Shown: positions 10,947 to 24,740, counted from the stretch's first letter. The stretch is DNA of 64,000 nucleotides from Cellvibrio sp. KY-GH-1 (GCF_008806975.1 NZ_CP031728.1:4567501-4631500), one strand, 5' to 3'. Numbers and translations are program-made. The notes: generated from the letters alone by a model not told the origin.

Positions 10947-11315
10947 ATGTCTCTGACTAAAGAAGATATCATCAATGCCATCGCAGAAATGTCTGTTAAA
11001 GATGTAGTAGAGCTGGTTTCTGCAATGGAAGAAAAATTCGGTGTTAGCGCTGCTGCTGCTGTTGCTGTTGCTGCAGGTCCAGCTGCTGCTGCCGTAGAAG
11101 AGCAAACCGAATTCACCGTAATGTTGTCCTCTGCTGGCGACAAGAAAGTAAACGTAATTAAAGCTGTTCGCGAATTGACTGGTCTGGGCTTGAAAGAAGC
11201 TAAAGACTTGGTTGAAGCAGCACCAAAAGCAGTTAAAGAAGGTGTTTCTAAAGCTGACGCAGAAGCTGCAAAAGCAAAACTGGAAGAAGCTGGCGCTATC
11301 GTAGAATTGAAATAA
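10947..11315 (+). CDS. rplL: 50S ribosomal protein L7/L12
   Basis: Stalk protein that recruits translational GTPases; present as several dimers per ribosome. The 122 residues show the N-terminal dimerisation domain, an Ala/Val-rich hinge (about 35-52), and the C-terminal domain with [28 protein letters not shown] and KAKLEEAGA. It is followed by a strong attenuator before rpoB, consistent with the higher output of L12 than of RNA polymerase. Confidence 0.98.
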   Translation: MSLTKEDIINAIAEMSVKDVVELVSAMEEKFGVSAAAAVAVAAGPAAAAVEEQTEFTVMLSSAGDKKVNVIKAVRELTGLGLKEAKDLVEAAPKAVKEGVSKADAEAAKAKLEEAGAIVELK

Positions 11316-11360
11316 TTTTACGTCTGGTGCTTTCCAGGGTCCATTTTAGTTTGGACACAA

Positions 11361-11392
11361 GGCTGGTGGGTTTTTTACCCGCCAGCCTTTTT
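11361..11392 (+). terminator. Attenuator between rplL and rpoB
   Basis: GGCTGGTGGG pairs with CCCGCCAGCC (one T-G pair) around a 7-nt loop, followed by five T residues. Its position, 46 nt after rplL inside the 283-nt gap before rpoB, matches the partial terminator that sets the ratio of L12 to polymerase in E. coli. Nothing else recognisable was seen between 11393 and 11598. Confidence 0.85.
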
Positions 11393-11598
11393 CTGTTTTC
11401 AGAGTAATTAACTGAAAAATGCCCATAGGGAATTTGTCAGCAGGTAATTTTTGCTGAGTGATGCGGGAAGCAATTATCGTAATGAAATGTTACGAACAAT
11501 CGAACACATTGTTGAGTTAGTGGTTTTACACAAAGAAGCGCTCAGGCGTTTTCATGGCTGCGATCAAGCCCGATCCGCGAACAAGCTGGGGAATACAG

Positions 11599-14500
11599 AT
11601 GGCTTACTCATATACTGAGAAAAAACGTATCCGCAAGGATTTTGGCAAACTGCCTCACGTAATGGATGTACCTTACCTCTTGGCGATTCAGTTAGATTCC
11701 TACAGAAAGTTTACCCAGGCAGAGACTGCACCTAATAAGCGTGACGATATGGGGTTGCACGCTGCTTTCCGTTCCGTTTTTCCAATTGTCAGTTACTCAG
11801 GTAATGCTGCGCTTGAATACGTAAGTTACAACCTGGGTAAAGCCGCATTTGATGTAAACGAATGTATTTTGCGTGGTGCTACCTACGCTGTTCCCCTGCG
11901 CGTTAAAGTGCGCTTGATTATTTATGATCGTGAGTCTTCTAACAAAGCGATCAAAGACATTAAAGAACAAGAAGTCTACATGGGCGAAATTCCGCTCATG
12001 ACTGATAACGGTACGTTTGTTATCAACGGTACTGAGCGCGTCATTGTTTCTCAGCTGCACCGTTCTCCTGGCGTGTTTTTTGACCACGACAAGGGCAAAA
12101 CGCATTCATCAGGCAAGCTGCTTTATTCCGCACGTATTATTCCTTACCGTGGTTCTTGGTTGGATTTTGAGTTTGATCCAAAAGATTTGCTGTATGTGCG
12201 TATCGACCGTCGTCGCAAGTTACCGGCGACTATTTTGTTGCGCGCGTTGGGCTTTAGCTCGCAAGAAATGCTGGGCATGTTCTTCGAGACCAGCAGCTTT
12301 ACCTTGGGTAAAGATGGCCAGTTCAGTTACGAAGTGGTTCCATCGCGTCTGCGCGGTGATGTGGCTACATTCGATATTAAAGACGACAAAGGCAATATCA
12401 TTGTTGAAGAAGGGCGTCGTATCACTGCACGTCATATTCGTCAGTTGGAAAAAGCTGGCGTTGATCAAATGGACGTTCCTTCTGAATATCTGTTGGGCCG
12501 TTCATTGGCGAAAGATATTGTTGATACCCGCACTGGTGAATTGCTGTTTGAATGCAACACCGAAATTACTGCGGATGTATTGAATAAAATTGCTGCGGCT
12601 GGCGTTGAAAAAGTAGAAACGTTGTATACCAACGAGCTGGATTGTGGCCCATTTATCTCTGAAACCTTGCGGGTTGATCCAACCCGCACGGCGCTGGAAG
12701 CGTTGGTGGAAATTTACCGCATGATGCGTCCTGGCGAGCCGCCAACCAAAGAGTCTGCTGAAGCGCTGTTCCAGAACCTGTTCTTCTCGCAAGAGCGTTA
12801 CGACTTGTCTGCAGTAGGTCGTATGAAGTTCAACCGTCGTCTTGGTCGCGAAGCGGAAACCGGTGAAGGCACTTTGTCTAACGACGACATCGTTGATGTT
12901 ATGAAGACGTTGATTTCTATCCGTAACGGTAAAGGCGTTGTGGATGATATCGATCACTTGGGTAACCGTCGTGTTCGCTCTGTGGGTGAAATGGCAGAAA
13001 ACCAATTCCGCGTTGGTTTGGTTCGTGTAGAGCGCGCAGTGAAAGAGCGTTTGTCCATGGCGGAAAGCGAAGGTTTGATGCCACAGGATTTGATTAACGC
13101 CAAACCGGTTGCTGCTGCAGTGAAAGAATTTTTCGGTTCTTCACAATTGTCCCAGTTCATGGACCAAAACAACCCGCTTTCTGAAATTACGCACAAGCGT
13201 CGTGTTTCTGCACTTGGCCCAGGTGGTTTGACTCGCGAACGCGCAGGCTTTGAGGTGCGTGACGTACACCCGACTCACTATGGTCGTGTATGTCCAATTG
13301 AAACGCCAGAAGGTCCAAACATTGGTTTGATCAACTCTCTGGCAACCTATGCGCGCACTAACAATTACGGTTTCCTGGAGAGCCCGTACCGTAAAGTGAT
13401 TGACGGCAAGGTAACTAGCGAAATCGATTTCTTATCAGCGATTAATGAATCCGAATATGTGATTGCACAGGCATCTGCAACTCTGGATGAACAAGGCAAT
13501 CTGACAGAAGAGTTGGTATCTGTTCGTCATTTAAACGAATTTGCCCTCAAGCCTGCGGCTGAAGTTCAGTATATGGATGTATCTGCACGCCAGGTTGTAT
13601 CGGTTGCGGCGTCATTGATTCCGTTCCTTGAGCACGACGATGCTAACCGTGCATTGATGGGATCAAACATGCAGCGCCAAGCTGTTCCAACTCTGCGTTC
13701 GCAAAAGCCGCTGGTTGGTACTGGTATGGAGCGCAATGTTGCTGCTGACTCAGGTGTGTGCGTTGTTGCCAAGCGTGGTGGCGTGATCGATAGCGTCGAC
13801 GCTGGTCGTATCGTAGTAAAAGTTCACGATGCAGAAGTGCAGGCTGGCGATGCCGGTGTGGATATTTACAACCTGATCAAATACACCCGTTCTAACCAAA
13901 ACACCTGTATTAACCAACGTCCAATCGTAAGCATGGGTGATGTGGTTTCTCGCGGTGACATCCTGGCTGATGGTCCATCGGTAGATATGGGTGAATTAGC
14001 GCTTGGCCAAAACATGCGTATCGCATTTATGCCGTGGAATGGTTACAACTTCGAAGACTCGATTCTGGTTTCCGAGCGTGTTGTACAGGAAGACCGCTTC
14101 ACCACTATCCACATCCAGGAATTAACCTGTATCGCGCGCGACACTAAGTTGGGCAGCGAAGAAATCACAGCCGATATTCCAAACGTGGGTGAAAGTGCCC
14201 TGAGCAAACTGGATGAGTCCGGTATTGTTTACATCGGTGCTGAAGTGGTTGGTGGCGATATCCTGGTTGGCAAGGTAACGCCAAAAGGCGAAACCCAATT
14301 GACGCCGGAAGAAAAATTGCTGCGTGCAATTTTCGGTGAAAAAGCTTCTGACGTTAAAGATACTTCCCTGCGTGTGCCTTCAAGCACCAAAGGTACTGTT
14401 ATCGATGTTCAGGTATTTACTCGCGATGGTCTGGAAAAAGATCAGCGCAGCCTGGAAATTGAAAAAGCACAGTTGGATGAAGTGCGTAAAGATCTCAACG

Positions 14501-15684
14501 AAGAATATCGTATCGTTGAAACCGCTACCTTTGAGCGTCTGCGTTCTGCATTGGTAGGCCAAATTGTTGCATCAGGCAAAAACGTGAAGAAAGGCGAAGC
14601 CATGACTCACGACATCCTGAATGGTCTTGAGAAAGACCAGTGGTTCAAGCTTCGTATGAACGAAGAAGCACTGAACGAGCAGATTGATCGTGCTGAAGAG
14701 CAGTTGGCTGAACGTCGCAAGATTCTGGACGAGCGTTTTGAAGATAAGAAACGCAAGTTGTCTACTGGCGATGACCTGGCTCCTGGCGTTCTCAAAATCG
14801 TTAAAGTGTATTTGGCAATCAAGCGTCGTATCCAGCCTGGCGACAAGATGGCAGGTCGTCACGGTAACAAAGGGGTTATCTCGGTCATTATGCCGATCGA
14901 AGATATGCCTTATGACGAAAATGGTGAGACCGTTGATATCGTACTCAACCCGCTCGGTGTACCTTCACGTATGAACGTGGGTCAGGTGTTGGAAATGCAC
15001 TTGGGTATGGCCGCGAAAGGTTTGGGTGTGAAAATCAACAAGCTGGTGCAAGAGCAAAAAGCGATTGCTGATGTTCGCGCCTTCCTTGAAGACATTTACA
15101 ACAAGACCGGCGATGTTGCTGCGAAAGAAGATCTGGCGTCATTCTCTGATAAAGAGATCTTGGATCTGGCTAAAAACCTGATTGACGGTGTACCGATGGC
15201 GACGCCAGTATTTGATGGTGCGAAAGAGCATGAAATCAAATCCCTGTTGCGTTTGGCTGGCTTGTCCGATTCAGGTCAAACCATTCTTTATGATGGACGT
15301 ACCGGTGACCAGTTCACCCGTCCGGTAACCGTTGGCTACATGTACATGCTGAAGTTGAACCACTTGGTCGACGACAAGATGCACGCCCGTTCAACCGGTT
15401 CGTACAGTCTGGTTACCCAGCAGCCATTGGGTGGTAAAGCGCAGTTTGGTGGTCAGCGTTTCGGTGAGATGGAAGTGTGGGCACTGGAAGCATACGGTGC
15501 AGCCTACACCTTGCAAGAAATGCTTACAGTTAAGTCGGATGACGTTGCCGGTCGTACCAAGATGTATAAAAACATCGTTGATGGCGACCATCGTATGGAG
15601 CCGGGCATGCCCGAATCCTTCAACGTATTGGTCAAGGAAATCCGCTCTCTGGGTATCAATATCGAGCTGGAGCAAGAAGATTAA
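11599..15684 (+). CDS. rpoB: DNA-directed RNA polymerase subunit beta
   Basis: Forms one half of the polymerase active-site cleft. From ATG 11599 the protein has 1361 residues and starts [19 protein letters not shown], as in pseudomonads; the frame from 11554 adds 15 residues without support. The rifampicin region ([21 protein letters not shown] then [10 protein letters not shown]) carries the sensitive-type Asp, His and Ser. The [13 protein letters not shown] motif and the C-terminal [19 protein letters not shown] block are present. rpoC follows after 106 nt. Confidence 0.98.
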   Translation: MAYSYTEKKRIRKDFGKLPHVMDVPYLLAIQLDSYRKFTQAETAPNKRDDMGLHAAFRSVFPIVSYSGNAALEYVSYNLGKAAFDVNECILRGATYAVPLRVKVRLIIYDRESSNKAIKDIKEQEVYMGEIPLMTDNGTFVINGTERVIVSQLHRSPGVFFDHDKGKTHSSGKLLYSARIIPYRGSWLDFEFDPKDLLYVRIDRRRKLPATILLRALGFSSQEMLGMFFETSSFTLGKDGQFSYEVVPSRLRGDVATFDIKDDKGNIIVEEGRRITARHIRQLEKAGVDQMDVPSEYLLGRSLAKDIVDTRTGELLFECNTEITADVLNKIAAAGVEKVETLYTNELDCGPFISETLRVDPTRTALEALVEIYRMMRPGEPPTKESAEALFQNLFFSQERYDLSAVGRMKFNRRLGREAETGEGTLSNDDIVDVMKTLISIRNGKGVVDDIDHLGNRRVRSVGEMAENQFRVGLVRVERAVKERLSMAESEGLMPQDLINAKPVAAAVKEFFGSSQLSQFMDQNNPLSEITHKRRVSALGPGGLTRERAGFEVRDVHPTHYGRVCPIETPEGPNIGLINSLATYARTNNYGFLESPYRKVIDGKVTSEIDFLSAINESEYVIAQASATLDEQGNLTEELVSVRHLNEFALKPAAEVQYMDVSARQVVSVAASLIPFLEHDDANRALMGSNMQRQAVPTLRSQKPLVGTGMERNVAADSGVCVVAKRGGVIDSVDAGRIVVKVHDAEVQAGDAGVDIYNLIKYTRSNQNTCINQRPIVSMGDVVSRGDILADGPSVDMGELALGQNMRIAFMPWNGYNFEDSILVSERVVQEDRFTTIHIQELTCIARDTKLGSEEITADIPNVGESALSKLDESGIVYIGAEVVGGDILVGKVTPKGETQLTPEEKLLRAIFGEKASDVKDTSLRVPSSTKGTVIDVQVFTRDGLEKDQRSLEIEKAQLDEVRKDLNEEYRIVETATFERLRSALVGQIVASGKNVKKGEAMTHDILNGLEKDQWFKLRMNEEALNEQIDRAEEQLAERRKILDERFEDKKRKLSTGDDLAPGVLKIVKVYLAIKRRIQPGDKMAGRHGNKGVISVIMPIEDMPYDENGETVDIVLNPLGVPSRMNVGQVLEMHLGMAAKGLGVKINKLVQEQKAIADVRAFLEDIYNKTGDVAAKEDLASFSDKEILDLAKNLIDGVPMATPVFDGAKEHEIKSLLRLAGLSDSGQTILYDGRTGDQFTRPVTVGYMYMLKLNHLVDDKMHARSTGSYSLVTQQPLGGKAQFGGQRFGEMEVWALEAYGAAYTLQEMLTVKSDDVAGRTKMYKNIVDGDHRMEPGMPESFNVLVKEIRSLGINIELEQED

Positions 15685-15790
15685 TGCTTGCCCGTTGCCA
15701 GCTCTCCGGAGCTGGCATTAACCCGGAACCACCAAAGAATTCGCCTAGAAGTTTAATGAAAGCTCCCCGGAGCCAACAGGAGAAAGCGCC

Positions 15791-18700
15791 TTGAAAGACT
15801 TACTGAATTTGCTCAAGTCCCAGGGACAAGTCGAAGAGTTCGACTCTATTCGTATTAGCTTGGCATCACCTGAAATGATTCGTTCCTGGTCGTTTGGCGA
15901 AGTGAAAAAGCCAGAGACCATTAACTACCGTACCTTCAAGCCAGAGCGCGAAGGTCTATTTTGCGCCAAGATCTTTGGCCCGGTAAAAGATTACGAGTGC
16001 TTGTGCGGTAAATACAAGCGCATGAAGCATCGCGGCATTATTTGTGAAAAGTGCGGTGTGGAAGTGACCTTGGCTAAAGTGCGTCGCGAGCGCATGGGCC
16101 ACATTGAACTGGCGAGCCCGGTTGCTCACATCTGGTTCCTGAAATCACTCCCGAGCCGTATCGGTTTGCTGCTGGATATGACCCTGCGTGATATCGAGCG
16201 CGTACTCTATTTTGAATCCTACGTAGTAACCGAACCGGGGATGACTACGCTGGAGCGCGGCCAATTGCTCACTGACGAGCAATACTTCGAGGCCATGGAA
16301 GAGTTTGGCGATGAGTTCGAAGCGCAAATGGGGGCTGAAGCGATTCAGACTCTGATGCGTGCTATCGATTTGGAATCAGAAATTCAACGCCTGCGCGAAG
16401 AAATTCCAAACACCACCAGTGAAACTAAAATTAAAAAGTACTCCAAGCGCTTGAAGCTGCTGGAAGCATTCTTCTTCTCCGGTAACAAACCGGAGTGGAT
16501 GGTAATGGAGGTGTTGCCAGTATTGCCGCCTGACTTGCGTCCATTGGTTCCATTGGATGGCGGTCGTTTTGCGACGTCTGACCTGAACGATTTGTACCGC
16601 CGCGTGATCAACCGTAACAACCGTTTGAAGCGCCTGCTGGATTTGAATGCGCCAGACATTATCGTGCGCAACGAAAAACGTATGCTGCAAGAAGCGGTAG
16701 ATGCATTGTTGGATAACGGTCGTCGTGGTCGTGCGATCACCGGATCGAACAAGCGTCCGCTGAAATCCTTGGCTGACATGATCAAAGGTAAGCAAGGTCG
16801 TTTCCGTCAAAACCTGCTCGGTAAGCGCGTTGACTACTCTGGTCGTTCGGTAATCGTAGTAGGTCCAACCCTGCGTCTGCATCAGTGCGGTCTGCCGAAG
16901 AAAATGGCTCTGGAATTGTTCAAGCCGTTTATTTTCAGCAAACTTGAATTGCGCGGCTTGGCTACCACCATTAAAGCTGCCAAGAAAATGGTAGAGCGCG
17001 AAGAAGCGGTAGTGTGGGATATCCTCGACGAAGTAATCCGTGAGCATCCAGTACTGCTGAACCGTGCACCAACACTTCACCGTCTTGGTATCCAGGCGTT
17101 TGAGCCGGTACTGATTGAAGGTAAAGCGATTCAGCTCCACCCGCTCGTTTGTTCTGCGTATAACGCGGACTTCGACGGTGACCAGATGGCAGTTCACGTT
17201 CCCCTGACTCTTGAAGCTCAGTTGGAGGCGCGTGCGCTAATGATGTCTACCAATAACATCCTGTCTCCAGCGTCAGGCGAACCAATCATCGTTCCTTCCC
17301 AAGACGTGGTATTGGGTTTGTACTGGATGACTCGCGACCGTGTTAATGCGAAAGGCGAAAACATGGTATTTGCTGATACTGCCGAGGTATCGCGCGCATA
17401 CTACTCCAAGCAGGTTGATTTGCAGGCGCGTATTAAGGTGCGCCTGAGCGAAACACTTATTGGCGAAGAGGGTGAAAAAACCACTACGGTTAAATTGGTA
17501 AGCACTACCGTTGGCCGTGTACTTTTGTGGGAAATAGTACCACCAGGTATGCCGTTGGAAATGATCAACCGTCCGATGGTGAAAAAGGCTATTTCGGCTG
17601 CAATCAACTATTGCTACCGTGTTGTAGGGTTGAAGGCGACCGTTATTTTTGCTGACCGTTTGATGTACATGGGCTACGACTTCTCTACTAAGTCAGGCTC
17701 ATCAATCGGCGTTAACGACTTTACTATTCCAGCTGCCAAAGCTGACATCATTGCTCGCGCTGATGCTGAAGTAAAAGAAATTGAAACCCAATACGCCTCA
17801 GGTCTGGTTACCCAAGGTGAGAAGTACAACAAAGTTATCGATATCTGGTCGCGCGCTAACGACCTGGTAGCTAAATCGATGATGGAAGGTATTTCCAAAG
17901 AAGCTGTCATAAACCGCGATGGTGTGGAAGAGCTGCAGCCTTCTTTCAACTCAGTATTTATGTATGCCGATTCAGGTGCGCGCGGTTCGCCCGCTCAGAT
18001 CCGTCAGTTGGCAGGTATGCGTGGATTGATGGCGCGTCCAGATGGCTCGATTATCGAGACACCTATTAAGGCAAACTTCCGTGAAGGCTTGAACGTACTT
18101 CAGTACTTTATTTCTACCCACGGTGCGCGTAAAGGTTTGGCGGATACCGCCTTGAAAACCGCTAACTCAGGTTACTTGACCCGTCGTTTGGTTGACGTTG
18201 CCCAGGACCTGGTAGTTACCCTGCAGGACTGTGGTACCGATGAAGGTCTGACCATGTCGCCGGTAATTGAAGGCGGTGACGTAATCGAATCTCTGGGTGA
18301 CCGTATCCTCGGTCGCGTGGTGGCGCGCGATGTCATTCGTCCGGGCAGCGATGAGATTCTGGTTCCAGCTGGCACCATGATTGATGAAGCCTGGGTTGGT
18401 CGTATTGAAGAAATGGGTATCGACGAAGTATTGGTGCGTTCACCAATTACTTGTGAAGCGCGCAGCGGTATCTGTTCTATGTGTTACGGTCGCGATTTGG
18501 CCCGTGGTCATCGCGTTAACGTGGGTGAGGCAGTTGGTGTTATCGCGGCCCAGTCAATCGGTGAGCCAGGTACCCAGCTGACCATGCGTACCTTCCATAT
18601 CGGTGGTGCTGCATCGCGAGCATCCGCAGCAGATAGCGTACAAGTAAAGCAAGAAGGTACTGTGCGCTTGCTGAACGTTAAAGTGGTTAGCAATCCTGCT

Positions 18701-20014
18701 GGCAATCTGGTTGCTGTTTCCCGTTCCGGTGAGTTGGCGATTGCTGATGCCAGCGGTCGTGAGCGTGAGCGTTACAAGATTCCTTACGGCGCATTGATTA
18801 CTGTTAAAGACGGCGAAGCCGTAAAAGGCGGTCAAGTCATTGCCAAGTGGGACCCACATACCCACCCGATCGTATCGGAAGTGGCGGGTACTGTTGCTTT
18901 CTCCGGTATGGAAGACGGCCTTTCTATTCGTCGTCAAACCGACGAGTTGACTGGTTTGAGCTCTATCGAGATTCTGGATCCGGCTGAGCGTCCATCCGCG
19001 GGTAAGGATTTGCGCCCAGCGGTAACTCTGGTTGATGCCAAAGGCAAAGAGCTGTTCCTGGCGAACACCAATGTGCCGGCGCACTACATGCTGCCTGCCA
19101 AAGCAATATTGAGTATCAATAACAGCGATAGCATCAACGTGGGTGACATTATTGCGCGTATTCCACAAGAAGGCTCCAAGACCCGTGACATCACCGGTGG
19201 TCTGCCGCGCGTTGCTGACTTGTTCGAAGCCCGCCGTCCAAAAGAGCCGTCAATTCTGGCGGAAATTAGTGGTACCGTTAGTTTTGGTAAAGAAACTAAG
19301 GGCAAGCGCCGCTTAATCATTACCCCAACAGATGGTCAGGTGTTGGACGATGGCTCAACGCATTACGAAGTGCTAATTCCAAAGCACCGCCAACTCACTG
19401 TGTTCGAGGGCGAAATGGTTGCCAAAGGTGAGGTTGTGTCTGACGGCCCGGCCAACCCACACGACATTCTGCGTTTGCAGGGTGTTGAGGCTCTGGCTCG
19501 TTACATCACTAACGAAATCCAGGACGTTTATCGCCTGCAAGGTGTGAAGATCAATGATAAGCACATTGAGACTATCGTCCGTCAAATGTTGCGCAAAGTT
19601 GAAATCACTACCATGGGTGACTCTACTTTCGTTAAAGGTGAGCAGGTTGAATACAACCAACTGTTGGAGGAGAACGAAAAACTCCGTGCAGAAGCGCGTC
19701 AACCAGCCAACTATGAACGTCAGCTGTTAGGTATTACCAAGGCGTCTTTGGCGACCGAGTCGTTCATCTCTGCTGCATCCTTCCAAGAAACAACCCGCGT
19801 ACTGACCGAAGCGGCGGTAACCGGCAAGAAAGATACCCTGCGCGGCTTGAAAGAGAACGTGGTAGTGGGGCGTCTGATTCCAGCAGGCACTGGTTTGGCT
19901 TATCACTCAGACCGCAAGCGTCGCCGTGAAGAAGCTGCTAACCAGGACGTCGGTGTAAGCGCAGAAGATGTTGAAGCAGCATTAACTGAGGCATTGAAAT
20001 CAAGCATTAACTAA
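15791..20014 (+). CDS. rpoC: DNA-directed RNA polymerase subunit beta'
   Basis: Carries the catalytic Mg. The 1407 residues begin [11 protein letters not shown] from a TTG codon at 15791, with AGGAGA 8 nt upstream. Visible landmarks are the N-terminal zinc site ([20 protein letters not shown], about 70-89), the catalytic NADFDGDQM (about 458-466), the bridge/trigger region ([20 protein letters not shown]) and the second zinc site ([13 protein letters not shown]). The rare TTG start is supported by the family N terminus. The gene ends the rplKAJL-rpoBC transcription unit. Confidence 0.98.
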   Translation: MKDLLNLLKSQGQVEEFDSIRISLASPEMIRSWSFGEVKKPETINYRTFKPEREGLFCAKIFGPVKDYECLCGKYKRMKHRGIICEKCGVEVTLAKVRRERMGHIELASPVAHIWFLKSLPSRIGLLLDMTLRDIERVLYFESYVVTEPGMTTLERGQLLTDEQYFEAMEEFGDEFEAQMGAEAIQTLMRAIDLESEIQRLREEIPNTTSETKIKKYSKRLKLLEAFFFSGNKPEWMVMEVLPVLPPDLRPLVPLDGGRFATSDLNDLYRRVINRNNRLKRLLDLNAPDIIVRNEKRMLQEAVDALLDNGRRGRAITGSNKRPLKSLADMIKGKQGRFRQNLLGKRVDYSGRSVIVVGPTLRLHQCGLPKKMALELFKPFIFSKLELRGLATTIKAAKKMVEREEAVVWDILDEVIREHPVLLNRAPTLHRLGIQAFEPVLIEGKAIQLHPLVCSAYNADFDGDQMAVHVPLTLEAQLEARALMMSTNNILSPASGEPIIVPSQDVVLGLYWMTRDRVNAKGENMVFADTAEVSRAYYSKQVDLQARIKVRLSETLIGEEGEKTTTVKLVSTTVGRVLLWEIVPPGMPLEMINRPMVKKAISAAINYCYRVVGLKATVIFADRLMYMGYDFSTKSGSSIGVNDFTIPAAKADIIARADAEVKEIETQYASGLVTQGEKYNKVIDIWSRANDLVAKSMMEGISKEAVINRDGVEELQPSFNSVFMYADSGARGSPAQIRQLAGMRGLMARPDGSIIETPIKANFREGLNVLQYFISTHGARKGLADTALKTANSGYLTRRLVDVAQDLVVTLQDCGTDEGLTMSPVIEGGDVIESLGDRILGRVVARDVIRPGSDEILVPAGTMIDEAWVGRIEEMGIDEVLVRSPITCEARSGICSMCYGRDLARGHRVNVGEAVGVIAAQSIGEPGTQLTMRTFHIGGAASRASAADSVQVKQEGTVRLLNVKVVSNPAGNLVAVSRSGELAIADASGRERERYKIPYGALITVKDGEAVKGGQVIAKWDPHTHPIVSEVAGTVAFSGMEDGLSIRRQTDELTGLSSIEILDPAERPSAGKDLRPAVTLVDAKGKELFLANTNVPAHYMLPAKAILSINNSDSINVGDIIARIPQEGSKTRDITGGLPRVADLFEARRPKEPSILAEISGTVSFGKETKGKRRLIITPTDGQVLDDGSTHYEVLIPKHRQLTVFEGEMVAKGEVVSDGPANPHDILRLQGVEALARYITNEIQDVYRLQGVKINDKHIETIVRQMLRKVEITTMGDSTFVKGEQVEYNQLLEENEKLRAEARQPANYERQLLGITKASLATESFISAASFQETTRVLTEAAVTGKKDTLRGLKENVVVGRLIPAGTGLAYHSDRKRRREEAANQDVGVSAEDVEAALTEALKSSIN

Positions 20015-20068
20015 AACTTGATCAACTGCTGAGGTGTGGGCGAGCTTTTTCGCCCAATGCAAAACCCA

Positions 20069-20100
20069 AGCAAGGCTGGCGTCCCCAGCCTTGCTTTTTT
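20069..20100 (+). terminator. Terminator after rpoC
   Basis: An 11-bp perfect stem, AGCAAGGCTGG / CCAGCCTTGCT, with a 5-nt loop ends in six T residues. A weaker hairpin, GGGCGA / TCGCCC, lies just upstream (about 20038-20055). Confidence 0.93.
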
Positions 20101-20147
20101 ATCAGCCCGTGTCGATGGATAAGGCTATTAAATAAGCGGGTTTTGCC

Positions 20148-20176
20148 TTGACGGTGGGTGGGTGCATCTTTACAAT
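20148..20176 (+). promoter_or_regulatory. Probable promoter of the str operon
   Basis: TTGACG (20148-20153) and TACAAT (20171-20176) are separated by 17 nt, followed by a GC-rich GCGCCACCC that would act as a stringent discriminator. The start should fall near 20183, giving a leader of about 97 nt that includes a CCCACTT / AAGTGGG hairpin (20182-20202). Confidence 0.75.
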
Positions 20177-20279
20177 GCGCCACCCACTTTTACCCAAGTG
20201 GGAAGCTGGTCTGTTTTTTTAAACCGCTTTCTTAAACCTGCCTTCGTGATGAAGGCGAATATCTATGGAGTTTGTTTTC

Positions 20280-20651
20280 ATGCCAACGATCAATCAATTG
20301 ATTCGTAAGCCAAGAAAACCCATCGTAGACAAGAGTGACGTTCCAGCTCTGCAAGGTAACCCGCAAAGACGCGGTGTTTGCACTCGCGTGTATACGACTA
20401 CCCCTAAAAAGCCAAACTCGGCACTACGTAAAGTATGTCGCGTACGTTTAACCAATGGCTTTGAAGTGACCTCGTATATCGGCGGTGAAGGCCATAACTT
20501 GCAAGAGCACAGCGTGGTGCTGATTCGTGGTGGTCGTGTTAAAGACTTGCCAGGTGTGCGTTACCACACTGTACGCGGTTCACTGGATACTTCCGGTGTT
20601 GCCAAGCGTAAACAAGGTCGCTCCAAATACGGTGCGAAACGTCCTAAGTAA
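20280..20651 (+). CDS. rpsL: 30S ribosomal protein S12
   Basis: Decoding-centre protein. From ATG 20280 it has 123 residues, starting [14 protein letters not shown]; the ATG at 20265 supplies part of the ribosome site (GGAG 9 nt upstream) rather than the start. The two lysines that mutate to streptomycin resistance are wild type ([13 protein letters not shown] and [12 protein letters not shown]). First gene of the str operon rpsL-rpsG-fusA-tufA. Confidence 0.98.
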   Translation: MPTINQLIRKPRKPIVDKSDVPALQGNPQRRGVCTRVYTTTPKKPNSALRKVCRVRLTNGFEVTSYIGGEGHNLQEHSVVLIRGGRVKDLPGVRYHTVRGSLDTSGVAKRKQGRSKYGAKRPK

Positions 20652-20769
20652 TAGCTGGCGGATAGTATCCGCCGCCTGTTTTAGTTCGTTAATGTTTTCG
20701 GTTTAACCGAGTAAGGCCAAGCAAGCTGTAAGCAATAGGGTTTATAGGGTTGTCTTGGGAAATTCCTGA

Positions 20770-21255
<486 letters not shown>

Positions 21256-21289
21256 GTGGGAATGGCTTCGACTTATCTGGGTGAGGGTT

Positions 21290-21317
21290 AAAGGCAGCAT
21301 GGCTGCCTTTGCCTTTT
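21290..21317 (+). terminator. Hairpin between rpsG and fusA
   Basis: AAAGGCAGC and GCTGCCTTT pair perfectly around a 3-nt loop, followed by GCC and then six T residues. The displaced T run suggests partial attenuation or a stability element inside the str operon rather than full termination. Confidence 0.5.
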
Positions 21318-21348
21318 TTAAAGAATTTGTAATTGAGGAAGCACAGCC

Positions 21349-23469
21349 GTGGCGCGTAAAACTCCCATAGCACGCTACCGCAATATTGGTATTTGTGCGC
21401 ACGTGGATGCTGGTAAAACTACCACCACTGAGCGCGTTCTTTTTTATACCGGTTTGTCGCATAAAATTGGCGAAGTGCATGATGGCGCTGCCACCACCGA
21501 TTGGATGGTGCAGGAGCAGGAGCGTGGCATCACTATTACATCTGCTGCTATTACTACCTTCTGGAAAGGTATGGCCGGCCAATTCGACGAGCATCGCGTT
21601 AACGTAATTGATACTCCCGGTCACGTAGACTTCACCATTGAAGTGGAGCGCTCTTTGCGCGTGCTTGATGGGGCGGTGGTTGTGCTCTGCGGCTCTTCGG
21701 GTGTTCAGCCTCAAACTGAAACGGTCTGGCGTCAGGCCAATAAATACGAAGTTCCACGCATTGTGTTTGTTAACAAGATGGATCGCACTGGTGCGAGTTA
21801 CTTGCGTGTTATCGAGCAGCTCAAAACCCGTTTGGGTGCCAATCCAGTTCCCCTGCAAATGACGATTGGTGCTGAAGACCAATTTAAGGGGGTTGTTGAT
21901 CTTGTAAAAATGCAGGCCATTATTTGGAGTGAGGCTGATCAAGGAATGACTTTTGAATACCAGTCAATTCCAGCTGATTTGTTGGCGCAGTGTGAAAAAA
22001 TGCGCGAACAAATAGTTGAGGCTGCGGCTGAGTCATCAGAAGAGTTGATGGAAAAGTATCTCGGTGGCGAAGAATTGTCTGAGATAGAAATAAAGGCGGG
22101 CATTCGTGCGCGTACTTTGGCTGGTGAGGTTATACCGGTTATTGGCGGCTCTGCGTTCAAGAATAAGGGTGTCCAGGCGATGCTGGATGCTGTGATTGAA
22201 TACCTGCCATCCCCTACTGAGGTTAAGGCTATCGAGGGGGTGTTGGAAGATGGTGAAACGGTTGCTGAGCGTCATGCAAATGACGACGATCCATTTTCAG
22301 CGTTGGCCTTTAAGATTGCTACTGACCCTTTTGTGGGAAGCTTGACCTTTATTCGTGTTTATTCGGGCATGTTGAGTTCCGGGGATGCGGTATATAACTC
22401 GGTTAAGGGGCGTCGCGAGCGTGTTGGTCGTATGGTGCAGATGCATGCAAACCAGCGCTCGGAAATTAAAGAGGTTTTGGCGGGCGATATTGCCGCGGTT
22501 ATCGGCCTGAAGGATGTGACTACAGGTGATACCCTGTGCGATCAAAACAATATTATTGTGCTGGAGCGCATGGATTTTCCGGAGCCGGTAATTCATGTTG
22601 CGGTGGAGCCAAAGACCAAGGCTGATCAAGAAAAAATGGGCGTTGCTCTGAGTAAACTGGCTCAGGAGGACCCTTCGTTTCGTGTTAAAACTGATGAAGA
22701 GACTGGTCAGACCATTATTGGCGGCATGGGTGAGTTGCACCTGGATATTATCGTCGATCGTATGCGTCGCGAATTTAGCGTTGAGGCGAATATTGGTAAG
22801 CCACAGGTGGCTTACCGCGAGGCTATTCGCAACAAGTGTGAAATCGAGGGCAAGTTTGTTCGTCAGTCGGGTGGCCGTGGTCAGTACGGTCACTGTTGGA
22901 TTCGTTTCGAACCGGGTGCAGACGAAAGTGCTGAGGGCCTCGAGTTTGTAAACGAAATCGTTGGTGGTGTTGTCCCCAAAGAATATGTACCTGCTATCCA
23001 GAAGGGTATTGCCGAACAAATGCAAAATGGCGTTTTGGCCGGTTACCCGCTGCTTGGCCTGAAGGCAACTGTCTTTGATGGTTCGTACCACGACGTTGAC
23101 TCGTCAGAAATGGCGTTTAAAATCGCGGCGTCTATGGCGACCAAGAAGCTGGCCCAGCAGGGTGGTGCGGTTCTGCTAGAGCCCATCATGAAAGTAGAAG
23201 TGGTTACCCCGGAAGAGAACATGGGTGATGTTGTTGGTGACTTAAATCGTCGTCGCGGCATGATCCTCGGTATGGATGAAAGTGTGAGCGGCAAGGTCGT
23301 TAATGCTGAAGTCCCGCTGGCGGAAATGTTTGGTTATGCGACCTCGTTGCGTTCAGCAACTCAGGGGCGTGCAACCTACACCATGGAATTCCTGAAGTAT
23401 CAGGAGGCCTCGCGCAATGTCGCTGAAGAGATTATTGCAAAGGGCAAAATGATCCGAGATTACGAATAG
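21349..23469 (+). CDS. fusA: Elongation factor G
   Basis: GTPase that drives translocation of tRNA and mRNA and, with RRF, ribosome recycling. The 706 residues begin [22 protein letters not shown] from GTG 21349, with GAGGA about 11 nt upstream. G-motifs [17 protein letters not shown] and NKMDR are intact, and the domain IV/V region ([22 protein letters not shown]) is complete. Third gene of the str operon, 32 nt before tufA. Confidence 0.98.
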   Translation: MARKTPIARYRNIGICAHVDAGKTTTTERVLFYTGLSHKIGEVHDGAATTDWMVQEQERGITITSAAITTFWKGMAGQFDEHRVNVIDTPGHVDFTIEVERSLRVLDGAVVVLCGSSGVQPQTETVWRQANKYEVPRIVFVNKMDRTGASYLRVIEQLKTRLGANPVPLQMTIGAEDQFKGVVDLVKMQAIIWSEADQGMTFEYQSIPADLLAQCEKMREQIVEAAAESSEELMEKYLGGEELSEIEIKAGIRARTLAGEVIPVIGGSAFKNKGVQAMLDAVIEYLPSPTEVKAIEGVLEDGETVAERHANDDDPFSALAFKIATDPFVGSLTFIRVYSGMLSSGDAVYNSVKGRRERVGRMVQMHANQRSEIKEVLAGDIAAVIGLKDVTTGDTLCDQNNIIVLERMDFPEPVIHVAVEPKTKADQEKMGVALSKLAQEDPSFRVKTDEETGQTIIGGMGELHLDIIVDRMRREFSVEANIGKPQVAYREAIRNKCEIEGKFVRQSGGRGQYGHCWIRFEPGADESAEGLEFVNEIVGGVVPKEYVPAIQKGIAEQMQNGVLAGYPLLGLKATVFDGSYHDVDSSEMAFKIAASMATKKLAQQGGAVLLEPIMKVEVVTPEENMGDVVGDLNRRRGMILGMDESVSGKVVNAEVPLAEMFGYATSLRSATQGRATYTMEFLKYQEASRNVAEEIIAKGKMIRDYE

Positions 23470-23501
23470 TTTGATATTTCATCTTTTGGAGGAATAGAAA
23501 A

Positions 23502-24725
23502 GTGGCTAAAGAAAAGTTTGAACGTAACAAGCCCCACGTCAACGTGGGCACCATCGGTCACGTTGACCATGGTAAAACCACTCTGACCGCAGCTTTGACC
23601 AAAGTGTGTGCAGAGAGCTGGGGCGGTAGCTTCGTAGCTTATGACGGTATCGATAATGCACCGGAAGAAAAAGCTCGTGGTATTACCATTAACACTTCTC
23701 ACGTAGAGTATGACTCTCCAACTCGCCACTACGCACACGTTGACTGCCCAGGCCACGCCGACTATGTGAAGAACATGATTACCGGTGCTGCTCAGATGGA
23801 CGGTGCGATTCTGGTGTGTGGTGCGACCGATGGTCCAATGCCGCAAACCCGTGAGCACATCCTGCTGTCTCGCCAAGTGGGTGTTCCTTACATTGTGGTG
23901 TTCCTGAACAAGGCTGACCTGCTGGCTGAAGACTGCGGCGGTGTAGGCACTGACGAATACAACGAAATGCTGGAATTGGTAGAGATGGAATTGCGTGAGC
24001 TTCTGTCTACTTACGACTTCCCAGGTGACGATACTCCAATCATTGCAGGTTCTGCATTGATGGCGTTGAACGGCCAGGACGACAACGGTCTGGGTACTTC
24101 CGCTGTGCGTAAGCTGGTTGAGTCTCTGGATAGCTACATTCCAGAGCCAGTACGTGCAATCGATCAGCCATTCCTGATGCCAGTAGAAGACGTATTCTCT
24201 ATCTCTGGTCGTGGTACTGTGGTAACTGGTCGTGTAGAGCGCGGCATTGTTAAAGTTGGCGAAGAGATTTCAATCGTTGGCTTGAAAGACACTCAAAAAA
24301 CCACCTGTACTGGTGTTGAAATGTTCCGCAAGTTGCTCGACGAAGGTCGTGCTGGTGAGAACGTTGGTGTTCTGTTGCGCGGTACTAAGCGCGATGACGT
24401 TGAGCGTGGTCAGGTTCTGTGTAAGCCGAACTCTGTAACTCCGCACACCAAGTTTGAAGCGGAAGTGTACGTTCTGTCCAAAGAAGAAGGTGGTCGTCAC
24501 ACTCCATTCTTCAAGGGCTATCGTCCACAGTTCTACTTCCGTACTACTGACGTAACTGGTGCAGTAGAGTTGCCGGAAGGTGTAGAAATGGTTATGCCAG
24601 GTGACAACATCAAGATGGTTGTTACCCTGATTCACCCAATCGCGATGGAAGACGGTCTGCGTTTTGCTATCCGTGAAGGTGGTCGTACTGTTGGTGCTGG
24701 CGTTGTTGCCAAAATCATTCAGTAA
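23502..24725 (+). CDS. tufA: Elongation factor Tu (str-operon copy)
   Basis: The 407-residue protein is identical to the copy at 6574. The start codon is GTG here instead of ATG, with GGAGG upstream, and the first four codons differ silently (GCT AAA against GCG AAG). From codon 5 to a few bases past the stop the DNA looks identical, then the flanks diverge at once. Last gene of the str operon, closed by a strong terminator. Confidence 0.98.
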   Translation: MAKEKFERNKPHVNVGTIGHVDHGKTTLTAALTKVCAESWGGSFVAYDGIDNAPEEKARGITINTSHVEYDSPTRHYAHVDCPGHADYVKNMITGAAQMDGAILVCGATDGPMPQTREHILLSRQVGVPYIVVFLNKADLLAEDCGGVGTDEYNEMLELVEMELRELLSTYDFPGDDTPIIAGSALMALNGQDDNGLGTSAVRKLVESLDSYIPEPVRAIDQPFLMPVEDVFSISGRGTVVTGRVERGIVKVGEEISIVGLKDTQKTTCTGVEMFRKLLDEGRAGENVGVLLRGTKRDDVERGQVLCKPNSVTPHTKFEAEVYVLSKEEGGRHTPFFKGYRPQFYFRTTDVTGAVELPEGVEMVMPGDNIKMVVTLIHPIAMEDGLRFAIREGGRTVGAGVVAKIIQ

Positions 24726-24740
24726 TTAATCTGAGTGTAA

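Noticed and set aside
11041-11098. GCT/GTT-rich run in rplL as a possible simple repeat
   Set aside because: It encodes the normal Ala/Val hinge of L7/L12.
11554-11598. Longer N terminus for rpoB starting at 11554
   Set aside because: The family N terminus [16 protein letters not shown] begins at 11599; the extra residues have no counterpart.
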